A stretch of DNA of 64,000 bases. Source: Pelecanus crispus. Taxonomy: Eukaryota > Chordata > Aves > Pelecaniformes > Pelecanidae. Under the pieces are notes generated by a model. That model did not search any database and was not told where the DNA came from. It saw only the letters and a program-made list of their open reading frames with translations. The stretch lies in assembly GCF_030463565.1 (NCBI RefSeq), contig NC_134661.1, positions 7,216,542 through 7,280,541 of the forward strand. The letters run 5' to 3'. A program made the translations under genes and the position numbers. This document shows positions 55,129 to 64,000 of the stretch, piece after piece (position 1 is the stretch's first letter; each line of letters opens with the position of its first letter).

Positions 55129-58100
55129 GACGAGCCTATCCCATAGCCTCCCTGCTCCGTCAGTTGTGTTGAGGCCTGAGGAGCCGTCAGTCACTGGGGA
55201 AGGTGAGCGCTGGATGCAATCTGCCCGGATCCCTGCAGAGCTGTAAGGCTGCTGCCTGTCCCGGTAGGACACGGCTCTGCCAGCACAGGCAGGTGCCCAT
55301 GGCTCTGCCACCTCTCTGTGCCAGGATCTAAATGACATCCGGGTGCATTGCTGAAGCTGAGCGTGGGGGACCTTGTGAAGGGAGAGGGTTGCTGCCCCTG
55401 AGAGTAGCAGAGGCTTTGTCTCATTTAATTCCCCTTCCAGCATGGGGAGCAGGGACACCAGGAGCACAGCGACACTGAGCAGGGTCTGTGTCACCCCTGC
55501 AAAGTGCCTGCGTGCCTCAGTCCCCTGGACAGAGCTGGGGGTCTGGCAGGAGGGAGGACAGGAGGATGTTTCGTCTGCACACGCAGGGCCTGGCATCTAA
55601 TCGCAGTCTCCAAACTGCAGGAGCTTGCCAGGTCGCTGGCACCCAGCCAGCCCGCAGGTTGCCTCCGTGCTTGGGGGAGTGAAGCCTGAGCAAAGGAGCA
55701 AGCTGTGCTGGCTCCCCAGAAGGGCTTGCGGGGGCTGGGCTCAAAGAGGAAACGGAAACAGCAGAGGGGACAAAAACTGCAGCAGAGACCGTGCAAAACA
55801 CGTGGCAGCGGAGCTGGCCAGGCAGCGAAGGCCAGTGTGGCCGTCCGCACTCCCGCCCCTCTGCCTTCCTGGGGGGCTCTTGCACCCTCCTCTGCCTCTG
55901 CAGCCCGCTGGAGAGTGACTCGCCTTCGTGACCAGGCCAGGCATCTGTCGGGGGGCATTTGGCAACCCCTCTTTCAGGCTAACTAGCCATCCCAGTGTGC
56001 TGAGTACAGGATGCAGACGAGCAAACGTTCAGAGCCTTTCCCAGCTCAACCACCTTCCCAGACACTGAGCAGTACGGGGTCTCCCCACACCAACCCAGCT
56101 CCTCCTGGCAAGGTCCCCGCTCCCCAGCTCTGAGCAGAAACAGCTAATGTGGGCAGATATGGCCAAAACGGGAGGCAGATAACAGACACGATCACCTAGC
56201 AGTTAGAAACCTCAGAAACCAGGTCACCCTCCGTGTGCCAGTTGCACACACCTGTAGGTTGTGTTTTCCTGCTTTTCTAAGAATCTGGGTGGCAGGTTTT
56301 AGAAAGCACCAGGCTGCGAACTGCCTTGTGACTCAGTGGTATAAAGTAAGCACCAAAAGAGTTAAAAAATAAATAAATGAAATTATAAAAATCAGTAAAA
56401 CCTGGCCACAAATCTGTGACATGTCTGACACAGCAAACAACACTTAGGCTGTGCAAAGCTGTGGGTGCACCTTACAGGAATCAGTGTGTGAGCAGCCTTG
56501 CGGACAGCAAACAAGAAAAGGACCTGTGTTCCTGTGGTGTCGGCCCTTTACACGATGACATGTTCTTCACAGGAGCAGAATAATGTCTTAGCACTTTTTC
56601 TGCTCTAACCTGCTCCAGTGAAGGGTGAGTCTGGCATGGCCATTGCAGGTAGAGTATGCCAATACCCGCCTCTGGTCTGCAAAGCCATCTGGGTAGGACC
56701 TTATAAAAAAAGTCACCAGCAGCCTGCCTAGCTGCTAGTGCTTTCATCACCATCAGATCTCAAAGCAATGAGCAGAGGTGGCTAACCACACCCAAAGGGC
56801 AGGAGAAACCTGGAGCAGAGTGGGTGGGTACGCTCTGCACAAATCAAAGACACAGCAGGGGCAACATTTACAACTCATCAATTTGTGAGAGGGTCCTCAG
56901 CACCTCACTCTTGGGAGGACAAAGAAATAGTTCTGTAGCTGCTAAGCACAGAGGCAGAGAGATGTTGTCACTGGATGGGCGCTGATCCCACTGAGATAAG
57001 AAGAGGTGGGATGGCACTGGTTGGGGCAAACTAGGCAAACATGCAGACCCATAAATGGCAGCAGAAGCACCGGGGTGTAGCTCGAAGCAAAATTTCGACC
57101 TTGTACACCCAGAGTGGTCCAAGCTCCTCACATCCCATTCGTGGCAATGGGCTGTATGGCTGGGCTGAGCAAGTGTCCCTGGAGCAGTGATGTTTTGCAG
57201 AAGCTGAGAACGTGGCCCAGAGTGGTTTTAGAGCTGCTGGGGGTTAGTGCTCTTTGTATCTTGCAATCTCCCTCATAGATGTTCAGGGCCTTGTATGGTA
57301 AACCCAGCTGTGCTGCCTTTAAAACCACATCCTGCAGGGTAAGCACAGCAATCTGAAGCATGAAACTTGCTGGGTGTTCGTCTCCCCATGCTGAAAGTCA
57401 AGGGTTAAACCACCCCCAGCCCCCATCGCTGCTGCTGTTTCCTTCCTTCGGAGCTGTTGCTCTGCAGAGCAACAGAAACGTGGCTCGCTCAACCAGCGTT
57501 AGACCAGAAACGTTCCCAGGCATCACAGCATCTCCTGGGCCCTTCTCCTTAAGTTACTACCTGCCCCATTGCTGCTGCTTTGCAAACCGCAGCTTTTAAA
57601 ATCAGACAGATTTAAAATCTGTATGCAGAGTGCATGGGACCTCAGCTATTTCACTTGCCTCTGCACAGCAGCCCCAGACCCGCTCCCCCGCTCCTGTTCA
57701 CCCCTGCCCCGCTCTCAGGCCCTGCTCTCCTAGGCACAGCAGTGCATTTTTGTACGCGTAGTTGTCCCCCTCCATCGTGGAACAGTCTGCTCCCAAACCC
57801 CTCGGAGGCTGCTGCAAGGCGAGTCAACGCAGACCCACAGAAGGTCTCACTGCCTCGGACTGCTCCTGACCTGGGAAGTCCCCTTAATAAAAACTGGTTT
57901 TCTTGAACAGAGACAAAAACACAGGGGAAATCTTTTCCAATGCATACCTGGGGTTTCTGTCTCCCATTTTATTAATATGTTGCAGTTTTAAAATGTATAT
58001 AAAAAGGTCAAAATGGATCTTTACCAACGGCAAAGAAGCCCACCATCTCTCTAACAGAACCCAGGCAGAACTCAAGTTACAGAGCTGAAATGGGGAGAGA

Positions 58101-58747
58101 AAGGGCAGCAGTAAAGGACTGATGACAAGAACCTCAAAGAGCGACAGCTCTGGAAGATGAAACGTGGCCAGCAAATGTACTTGTACACCCCTTAGGGTAC
58201 AACACACCCAAAGAAATGTGTTTATCCTGGACAACACTATAGAATATCAGTACAAATTGAGCCCAAGAAGTCTCTGGCATGAGAAGGACAGCCTAGCAAA
58301 AGGGTTTGATGCTCTCTTGGATTTTGTAGGTCCTGGGCTTTATCTCTGTGGCCCCAGTGCATTCATTTCAATTCCAATGAACCAGCTGTTTCAGAGCAGA
58401 GTGCTACTGCTGGGTCTGAGCCAAAGGGTCTCAGTTTCAATCTGGGAAACATGACAATCCCTGTTGTGCTGTCTCAGTCAGAATGCAAAGCTGATCCGCA
58501 TTGCTAAGTGCGGCTTCAAATCTTAGCTGAAATACCTGAGCCCCACTATTTAATAGTAACGAAGATCTAACACTCAGCTGAGCATTTGGATTTCCTAATA
58601 AGAGGGTTTCAGATGGCTTGGGAAGGCACCAAATCCCCATGTGACCCTATGAGGGTGTTTTGCTGAAGGTCTGAAACATAAAGGTCACTGGATGCAAAGT
58701 GGTACTCAGCCCCACTCACTTCCTACAGAATAAGGGCTGGGGGATGG
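55129..58747. other. Intergenic stretch between convergent CD3 gamma/delta and CD3E
   Basis: About 3.6 kb with no supported exon. Overlapping open frames near 55.5-56.0 kb and 57.1-58.2 kb lack splice context and recognisable composition. No interspersed repeat is recognised before the LTR at 58,753. Confidence 0.55.
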
Positions 58748-58752
58748 ACAGG

Positions 58753-59291
58753 TGTCCTGGTTTCAGCTGGAATAGAGTTAATTTTCTTCCTAGTAGCAGG
58801 CATAGTGCTGTGGTTTGGATTTAGTATGAGAATAATGTTGATAACACCCTGAAGTTTTAGTTGTTGCTACCAGTCAAGGACTGCTCTGCCAGGGGCACAA
58901 GAAGCTGGGAGGGGGCACAGCCAGAACAGTTGATCCCAACTGCCCCAAGGGCCATTCCATACCATACGGCGTCATGGGCAGTATGGAAACTGGGGGGGTT
59001 GGCCGGGGAGCAGCGATCGCTGCTCGGGAACTGGCTGGGCATCGGTCAGTGGGTGGTGAGCATTGGGCATCACTTGCTTTGGATATTATTATTATTATTA
59101 TATAGTTATTATTATCATTACTATTACTATTTTACTTTATTTCAATTATTCAATTATTAAACTGTTCTTATCTCACCCCAGGAGTGTTTCTCACTCCTAC
59201 TCCTCCGATTCTCTCCCCCATCCCACGGGGGCAGGGGCAGTGAGTGATGGCTGCGTGGTGCTGAGCTGCTGCCTGGGGCTAACCCACGACA
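58753..59291 (+). mobile_element. Solo LTR, ERVL-type avian endogenous retrovirus fossil
   Basis: A 539-base element beginning TGTCCTGG and ending CACGACA, so it has the TG...CA ends of an LTR. Perfect 5-bp target duplications, ACAGG, flank it at 58,748-58,752 and 59,292-59,296; five-base duplications fit the ERVL class. The U3-like part and an internal ATT-rich stretch (about 59,085-59,157) match my recollection of a high-copy LTR in neoavian genomes. No internal retroviral region is attached, so it is a solo LTR left by recombination. Intact duplications suggest a fairly recent insertion. It lies between the convergent CD3 genes. Confidence 0.9.
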
Positions 59292-59689
59292 ACAGGTCAG
59301 TCTGCATGGACTGGCAGAAGTGCTTCTCCTCTTTTTAAAGGAAAACTGTTCTTTTTGACTGAAATATTTTCATTCAAAGCAGTGGCTTTTCTATGAACAT
59401 GTACCATTTTGTTCGTAACATACTGACTGCCCCTGTTCCGTTTGTTACAATCCTGGGCAGCAAGGCTAAGATAGGCTATGAACATGAGAGCAGGACAAGG
59501 TCAGAGGCCAGTCACCCCGAGAAGGACCCACTCTTCGCCCACTAGCTACCCAGGGAGGCACGGGGAGCAACTGGAAGCACTCAGGGCAGAAATTAAATGG
59601 GAGGGAAAACCAGAGCATGCACCTGGAGCAGAGAGAGAGAGAAATGCAAGGGGAAAGGAGGCCAGGAACCACAAGTGAGGCTGCAGTCC

Positions 59690-59695
59690 TTTAAT
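59690..59695 (-). terminator. CD3E: Candidate poly(A) signal of CD3E
   Basis: ATTAAA on the - strand, about 240 bases past the CD3E stop codon. The next hexamer in this direction would fall within the solo LTR. Confidence 0.4.
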
Positions 59696-59936
59696 GAGAA
59701 GGGAAACTTCTCTTGCCAATGTGCTCATTTGATTCTTTTCCCTAATATCAGACCGAAGGCCAAAGGAACACGTCAGGGTGGGACAGCGGATGGCAGCAGG
59801 GTGCCTGTCCTGTGTAGCTGCCTGGCTTACCCCAGAACGCCTGGGCCTCAGCAGGCCTGCAAAGAACCGGTACCCAGCTGGGCAGAAGCGCTTAGCCCCT
59901 CTGCCGCTGTTTTCCAGCCTGTCATCCATGGGAATT

Positions 59937-62900
59937 TCAGAAGCCCCTGGATTCCAGGCCTGCATACACTTCCCGCTGGCCTTTCCGGATGGGCTGTGGG
60001 AATAGCAGAGATGTTAGTTCAGGAATCCTCATTAACACACCCTCAAACAGTGCCAGGGCCTTGGTCCACACAATACGTGGAGAAAACTACACCAGAGAGA
60101 GCAGGTGTAGTGCTGCTCTGGTAGCATGCACAAGAAGCTGCAGTTCTGCTCCTGACTCCCTGTCAGCACCAGGAGAAGGGGCTCCACCCTCACCACCTTT
60201 TCCTCTGCTCCCGGGAAAGCTTGGAGGCTGACTGGATGCTTCTTCAAAGGAGCAAAAAAGGTAACAGCTACAGATTCCCAGCGCTGGCTATCCCTCCCCA
60301 ACCAGCAAAGAGAGATGGAAAAAATGCAGGTTCTCCATACCTCATAGTCTGGGTTTGGAACAGGGGGAGGACGCTGCATCTTCTGACCTGCAACAGAGGC
60401 AAAGAGAGGTCATCCTTGGAGGTGATTCATATAACAGCACGAGGGACTTTCATGGAGACGATCCCAGGGTAATGCATACCATGGGTCAACTCCCACGGCT
60501 TTATTATGAGCTTGGCGCTTTTAAAGACCCAACTGCTGCAGGCAGGAGGCATTGCGATCATTTAGGAAGAAAGCAGCTTTCTTTTAGAAAGGGTAAATTC
60601 CTAGCTTTCCTGATTGTGAAAAAATACTTGAAAACAAGAAGGGCCCATAAGCACAGGCCCTGGCTACAGCTCCACAATATGGATAACAGATCTGTGCTCC
60701 TCTGCCTCAGCAAGCTGCACAGGCATGAGTACATGATCACATTTCTGTTGAACCCAGCACGCAACATGCACAGTAAGCACACAACAGCGCATTTAGAGCT
60801 GCTGCAAGATTTATATCAGCTTTGTGGAGGGAAAAAGTGGCAATGCCTGATCTGCACACAGCCTGGCTGGTGAGCCCCCATGGTTCTTGTCTGACAGGCA
60901 GTCTGCTGGTACAAATGTCACCATCAACACTTCTTGAACAAATCTGAACCAGCACCGTAAGGTCACCACCCTGCATCACTTTACCCCGGCATTTATAACG
61001 CATTAGCCCCACTGCTGGGCCCACTGGGTCACCAAACTATGGCTGCAGAAGCCAGAAATTCAAATTTATAGTTTTAGTAACACCATGATCTCTAATCACA
61101 TGTTCTATGTGCGGGCCTGATTCTTGGTCTTTGATTGCTTGAGACAGCAGCTGAGTGGGCCAGGGCCAGGCTGGGTTTGGGGCTACATTTGCAAGCTGAG
61201 CATCTGCCGTTTGCTTCAGCACAGACTCAAGGCTGCTGCACAACAGCCTGTGAAATGGCTTCCTATGGGGGGAAGCCTTTGACACAACACGGCAGCCGCA
61301 CCCGTCCCATACAAGAAGGGAGCCCGGAGCAACAGATGTGGCAAGCAGGAGCATTGTTTGGCGACATCTTGGAGGCTTGGGGGGACAGAGTTGTGGCTTC
61401 ACCACTCGGCAGGGGCAAGTGTTTAATTTAGTGCTTAGCGGACATCATGGAGAGCAGAGACACCTGAAATATCTCTTACCTCGTGGCCGACCGCCAGCAC
61501 CAGTGCTCGGTCTCCCCTTCCTGTCTTTGCTGAAGTAATAGACCAGAATCAGCACCCCGAAGGTGATGAGAAGATCCGCAGTGATGATCCCTGTCACTGC
61601 CAAGGCATCCAGCTCCTCACAGTTTGCGCACACTGCCAGGAGGAGAGATGAAGGTGCTCAGAGATGGGCACCCTTCCTTTCCAGCAAGGAAAGTCCAGGC
61701 CTCACTCATCTGCTTAGTGCTAGCAGAAAAGATACCGTTCTGGGTGGGAAGGAGGAAAGAGCAAACCAAAAGGAAGGGCTGCCATTTCAGTCTGCAAACA
61801 GACACAGACTGGGGGCTGGTGTGTGCAGCCTCCTTCACTACCCTCTGCTGTTTGCATGGCCTGAGCCAGAGGGTGCAAAACATCTCCTAGATCATTGCCC
61901 TCTGGCTATGCTGGACTCTAAGTCCTGAATCCGGAGCAGCTGCCCACACTTCAAATGGCGCAGAGGCTTACATCACTCTGTCAGGGTGGAGGTCAACTCC
62001 CCTGGCTGACGGGTCACAGAAACCAGGCTGTGTGCTCCAGATGGGAGGCTTCCACTCTGCAAGATAAGAAATGCCTCTGGCCTTTGTGACAGACATTAGT
62101 CTTGCCTTGTAGCATGGCAGAAACTGTATAAAAAAAGATAAAGCTCCTGTGCTGTGTATGTGGGAACCATTGACTTGCAACCTGCTTGACGACAACGGAA
62201 GGGAAAGGTATAGAAAGCAGGGAGACTCCTTTGGCCAAAAATGTGCTCTTGGACTCTTACTGCCCACACAGAGCGGGCAGGGCCTCAGCAGAATCGCTTT
62301 CACCCAGCCCAGCAGCACTATAAATCAGGTCTCAGCTCCTAACATGTGTCACTGAAACGCGTACCCTTTATCTTTAGCCTCAGTCTACAGAGCAAGTGCT
62401 TTTTCACTCACCTCTGGCATTCAGGTACATTTCATGCTTCTCTCCACCCGACGAACAACTCAGGTTGACAGGAGAGCTGTCATGATTCTCTATAATGTAC
62501 TTCGCCTCATTGAACTCCAGGTTTTTCCCATTTTGCTGCCACGTTACCTTGTCTTCAGACAAGGGACATGTGATTGTCACCGTGGTTCCGGAAATCTCCA
62601 CCAGGAATTCTTTAGTGGAAGCTGGGCCAACAAGAAGGGAAACCAGCATTACAAATGGCTTCTGAGCAGGCGTGCCTGCCCACCCTTGATCCCACCATGA
62701 CAGTTTTCTCTGCAAAATCTTTGATTTCATGGTGCAATGTAAATTCCCTGTGTATGTGTCTTCTGCACGCATGTTTTCCTTTAGCTTTTTATGCTGTTTC
62801 TTTGCAACACTAAACAGTATCAAAATACCATCACAGAGTGTTCAACTTTCTGTCGGAGAGCCTGGCCACCTGCCATTCATCGTTCTGTTTATCCATATGC

Positions 62901-63159
62901 TTGCTGGTCTCTGCAAATGGCCAGCCCTGCTTGGAGACCACTGACAGTGATGAGGGGCAACTCGTATAGCTGAATTTTCTGATTGGTGATGGCAGTAGCA
63001 ACTAACAAACAGGAGTTTTTTTCCTCCTAAAATACTGCTCGAACTCGAATATTTCTGTCTGCCTTTTAGTCCTCACCTGTGAGGCATCTGCTGTCTTTAT
63101 AGCATGCTAAATAAAGAATGCTGGTAAAATACACTTACCTTCCTGTGCATCAGTATCAT
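59937..63159 (-). CDS. CD3E: CD3 epsilon chain of the T-cell receptor complex (5' end not visible)
   Basis: CD3 epsilon pairs with the CD3 gamma/delta chain and carries an ITAM and the proline-rich site that binds Nck. Visible exons: 63,159-63,139 (21 bases); 62,621-62,412; 61,632-61,480; 60,387-60,341; 59,993-59,937. Phases agree and give 162 residues plus stop. The micro-exon encodes the acidic DDTDAQE. The Ig exon has Cys in TITCPL and NLSCSS, the latter within an N-glycosylation site. The next exon starts with the CANCEELD stalk and a transmembrane span with an acidic residue (ITADLLITFG). RPPPVPNPDYE occupies the 47-base exon, and the last exon supplies PIRKGQREVYAGLESRGF, so the ITAM is Tyr-Glu-Pro-Ile, seven residues, Tyr-Ala-Gly-Leu. 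The signal-peptide exon was not found and probably lies past the window end, beyond the LTR fossil at 63.4-64 kb. The gene is convergent with CD3 gamma/delta, as CD3E and CD3D are in human. Confidence 0.95.
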
Positions 63160-63449
63160 CTCCAAGGGAGAGAATAGTAAGTGTTAACGAACCAGGCCCC
63201 TATTACCTTACTGCCTGTTGCTTTTGGAAAATGCCCAACCCTGTGTGGGCATCACTAGCAATACTTAGGGACAATTAATGACAGCCAATTTTTCAAATCA
63301 GTGAGATCAGTAACAATTAATGAACGGGGATATTTTCCTATCCTACTGAAAGGGCTAAACCTCTGACAATACCTGACTCGGATGGTTTTAGTTATTTGCT
63401 GAAGCAGAGTAGGTAAATAAGACAGATATTTCGAAGAATATGACTCCTT

Positions 63450-64000
63450 GTCTGGCACAATTAAAACAGATGTTAAGCTCGTTAGGCTTACTGTGTAAAG
63501 CAGGGATAACACAGACTCAGGATACCTGTGCCAAGATGAGCACTCAAGGAACTGGTTTCGTAACATTCCAAGGCCAAAGGACTGATGAGCTCATTCAGTG
63601 ACCATATATGGACAAAGGCGGCCCAAAGTTCAGCCAGTGGACAAGTGAGGAGGACTATCGGAGACCACCGGAGGACCCCCGAAGACCACCAAAGAGGACG
63701 ACTACGCCTCTGGATTGGACATTTGCATATGTTAATGAGTTCCAGGAAACCTCATGTTTATGTATATGAATTCTTGGGAACCCTGTGAATATGTACGACT
63801 TTATAGTATGTAATCTTTGGAAGTTTGCCAAATCGCTGGAGCACTCGCGGTGGAACGATCCCCAGTGCTGCCCAGCGCTGCAATAAAGGATGCCTGCTTA
63901 ATAGTAACTTTGTTGCTATTGAGTTTTATTTCGGGAACTTTCTGAATACTCCGTTTCCTCCTACGGAGAGGTTCAGACTTTGAGGAATAGTATCCGTGAG
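63450..64000 (+). mobile_element. LTR of an endogenous retrovirus fossil, cut by the window end
   Basis: The last several hundred bases have the layout of a retroviral LTR: a promoter-like AT-rich part with TTTATAG near 63,800, an AATAAA at 63,882-63,887 followed by TGCCTGCTTAATAG, and a T-rich U5-like stretch. This R/U5 pattern is one I associate with avian endogenous retroviruses. The left boundary is uncertain; it could lie anywhere from about 63,240 to 63,480. The right end is outside the window, so solo LTR and longer element cannot be told apart. It lies upstream of, or inside the first intron of, CD3E and is antisense to it. Confidence 0.6.
63721..63728 (+). promoter_or_regulatory. Octamer ATTTGCAT inside the LTR
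   Basis: An exact POU octamer lies in the U3-like part of the LTR, about 0.56 kb upstream of the first visible CD3E exon. Octamers are active in lymphocytes, so the LTR could supply a lymphoid control element. That is inference from one motif. Confidence 0.3.

Noticed and set aside
59085-59157. ATT-rich stretch considered as an independent microsatellite
   Set aside because: It lies wholly inside the solo LTR and is a normal part of that LTR family, so it is not listed separately.

Overview
The window is avian nuclear DNA, probably from a neoavian bird. It holds a CR1 LINE 3' end with the usual 8-bp-type tail, a solo ERVL-type LTR that I recall as common in neoavian genomes, short introns, and one combined CD3 gamma/delta gene as in non-mammals. 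Four spliced protein-coding genes can be reconstructed from open exons, splice sites and recalled human or chicken proteins. No database search was run.

Layout. Positions 1-31.6 kb contain no coding exon I can support. They hold AT-rich blocks that look regulatory (a double octamer near 6.8 kb, a homeodomain-site-rich block near 17.8 kb), an (AAT)n microsatellite at 8.4 kb, and three CpG-rich clusters between 10.6 and 13.4 kb, one with a TATA box and a downstream GTGAGT donor. From 31.7 to 35.8 kb on the + strand lie the last 11 coding exons of TMPRSS5 (spinesin), a membrane-anchored serine protease with an SRCR domain. Convergent to it, from 50.17 down to 37.77 kb on the - strand, is the complete 16-exon ZW10 gene (782 codons), which serves in the RZZ kinetochore complex and in ER-Golgi tethering. 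ZW10 is head-to-head with a five-exon CD3 gamma/delta gene on the + strand (51.9-54.9 kb, 171 codons). About 1.74 kb separates the two start codons, and most of it is a roughly 1.37-kb GC-rich minisatellite. CD3E lies on the - strand (63.16-59.94 kb) convergent to CD3 gamma/delta. Its signal-peptide exon is not visible, and the last several hundred bases of the window are an LTR fossil cut by the window end.

CD3 gamma/delta and CD3E are subunits of the T-cell receptor signalling complex; both keep an Ig domain, a CxxC stalk, an acidic transmembrane residue and an ITAM. ZW10 and TMPRSS5 are functionally unrelated neighbours. In human, TMPRSS5/ZW10 and the CD3 cluster are several megabases apart on 11q23, so their tight linkage here is a lineage-specific arrangement.

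I found no convincing new molecular system. The most unusual structure is the minisatellite between ZW10 and CD3 gamma/delta. It is G-rich on one strand, open in several frames, and its unit resembles the sequence around the ZW10 start codon.
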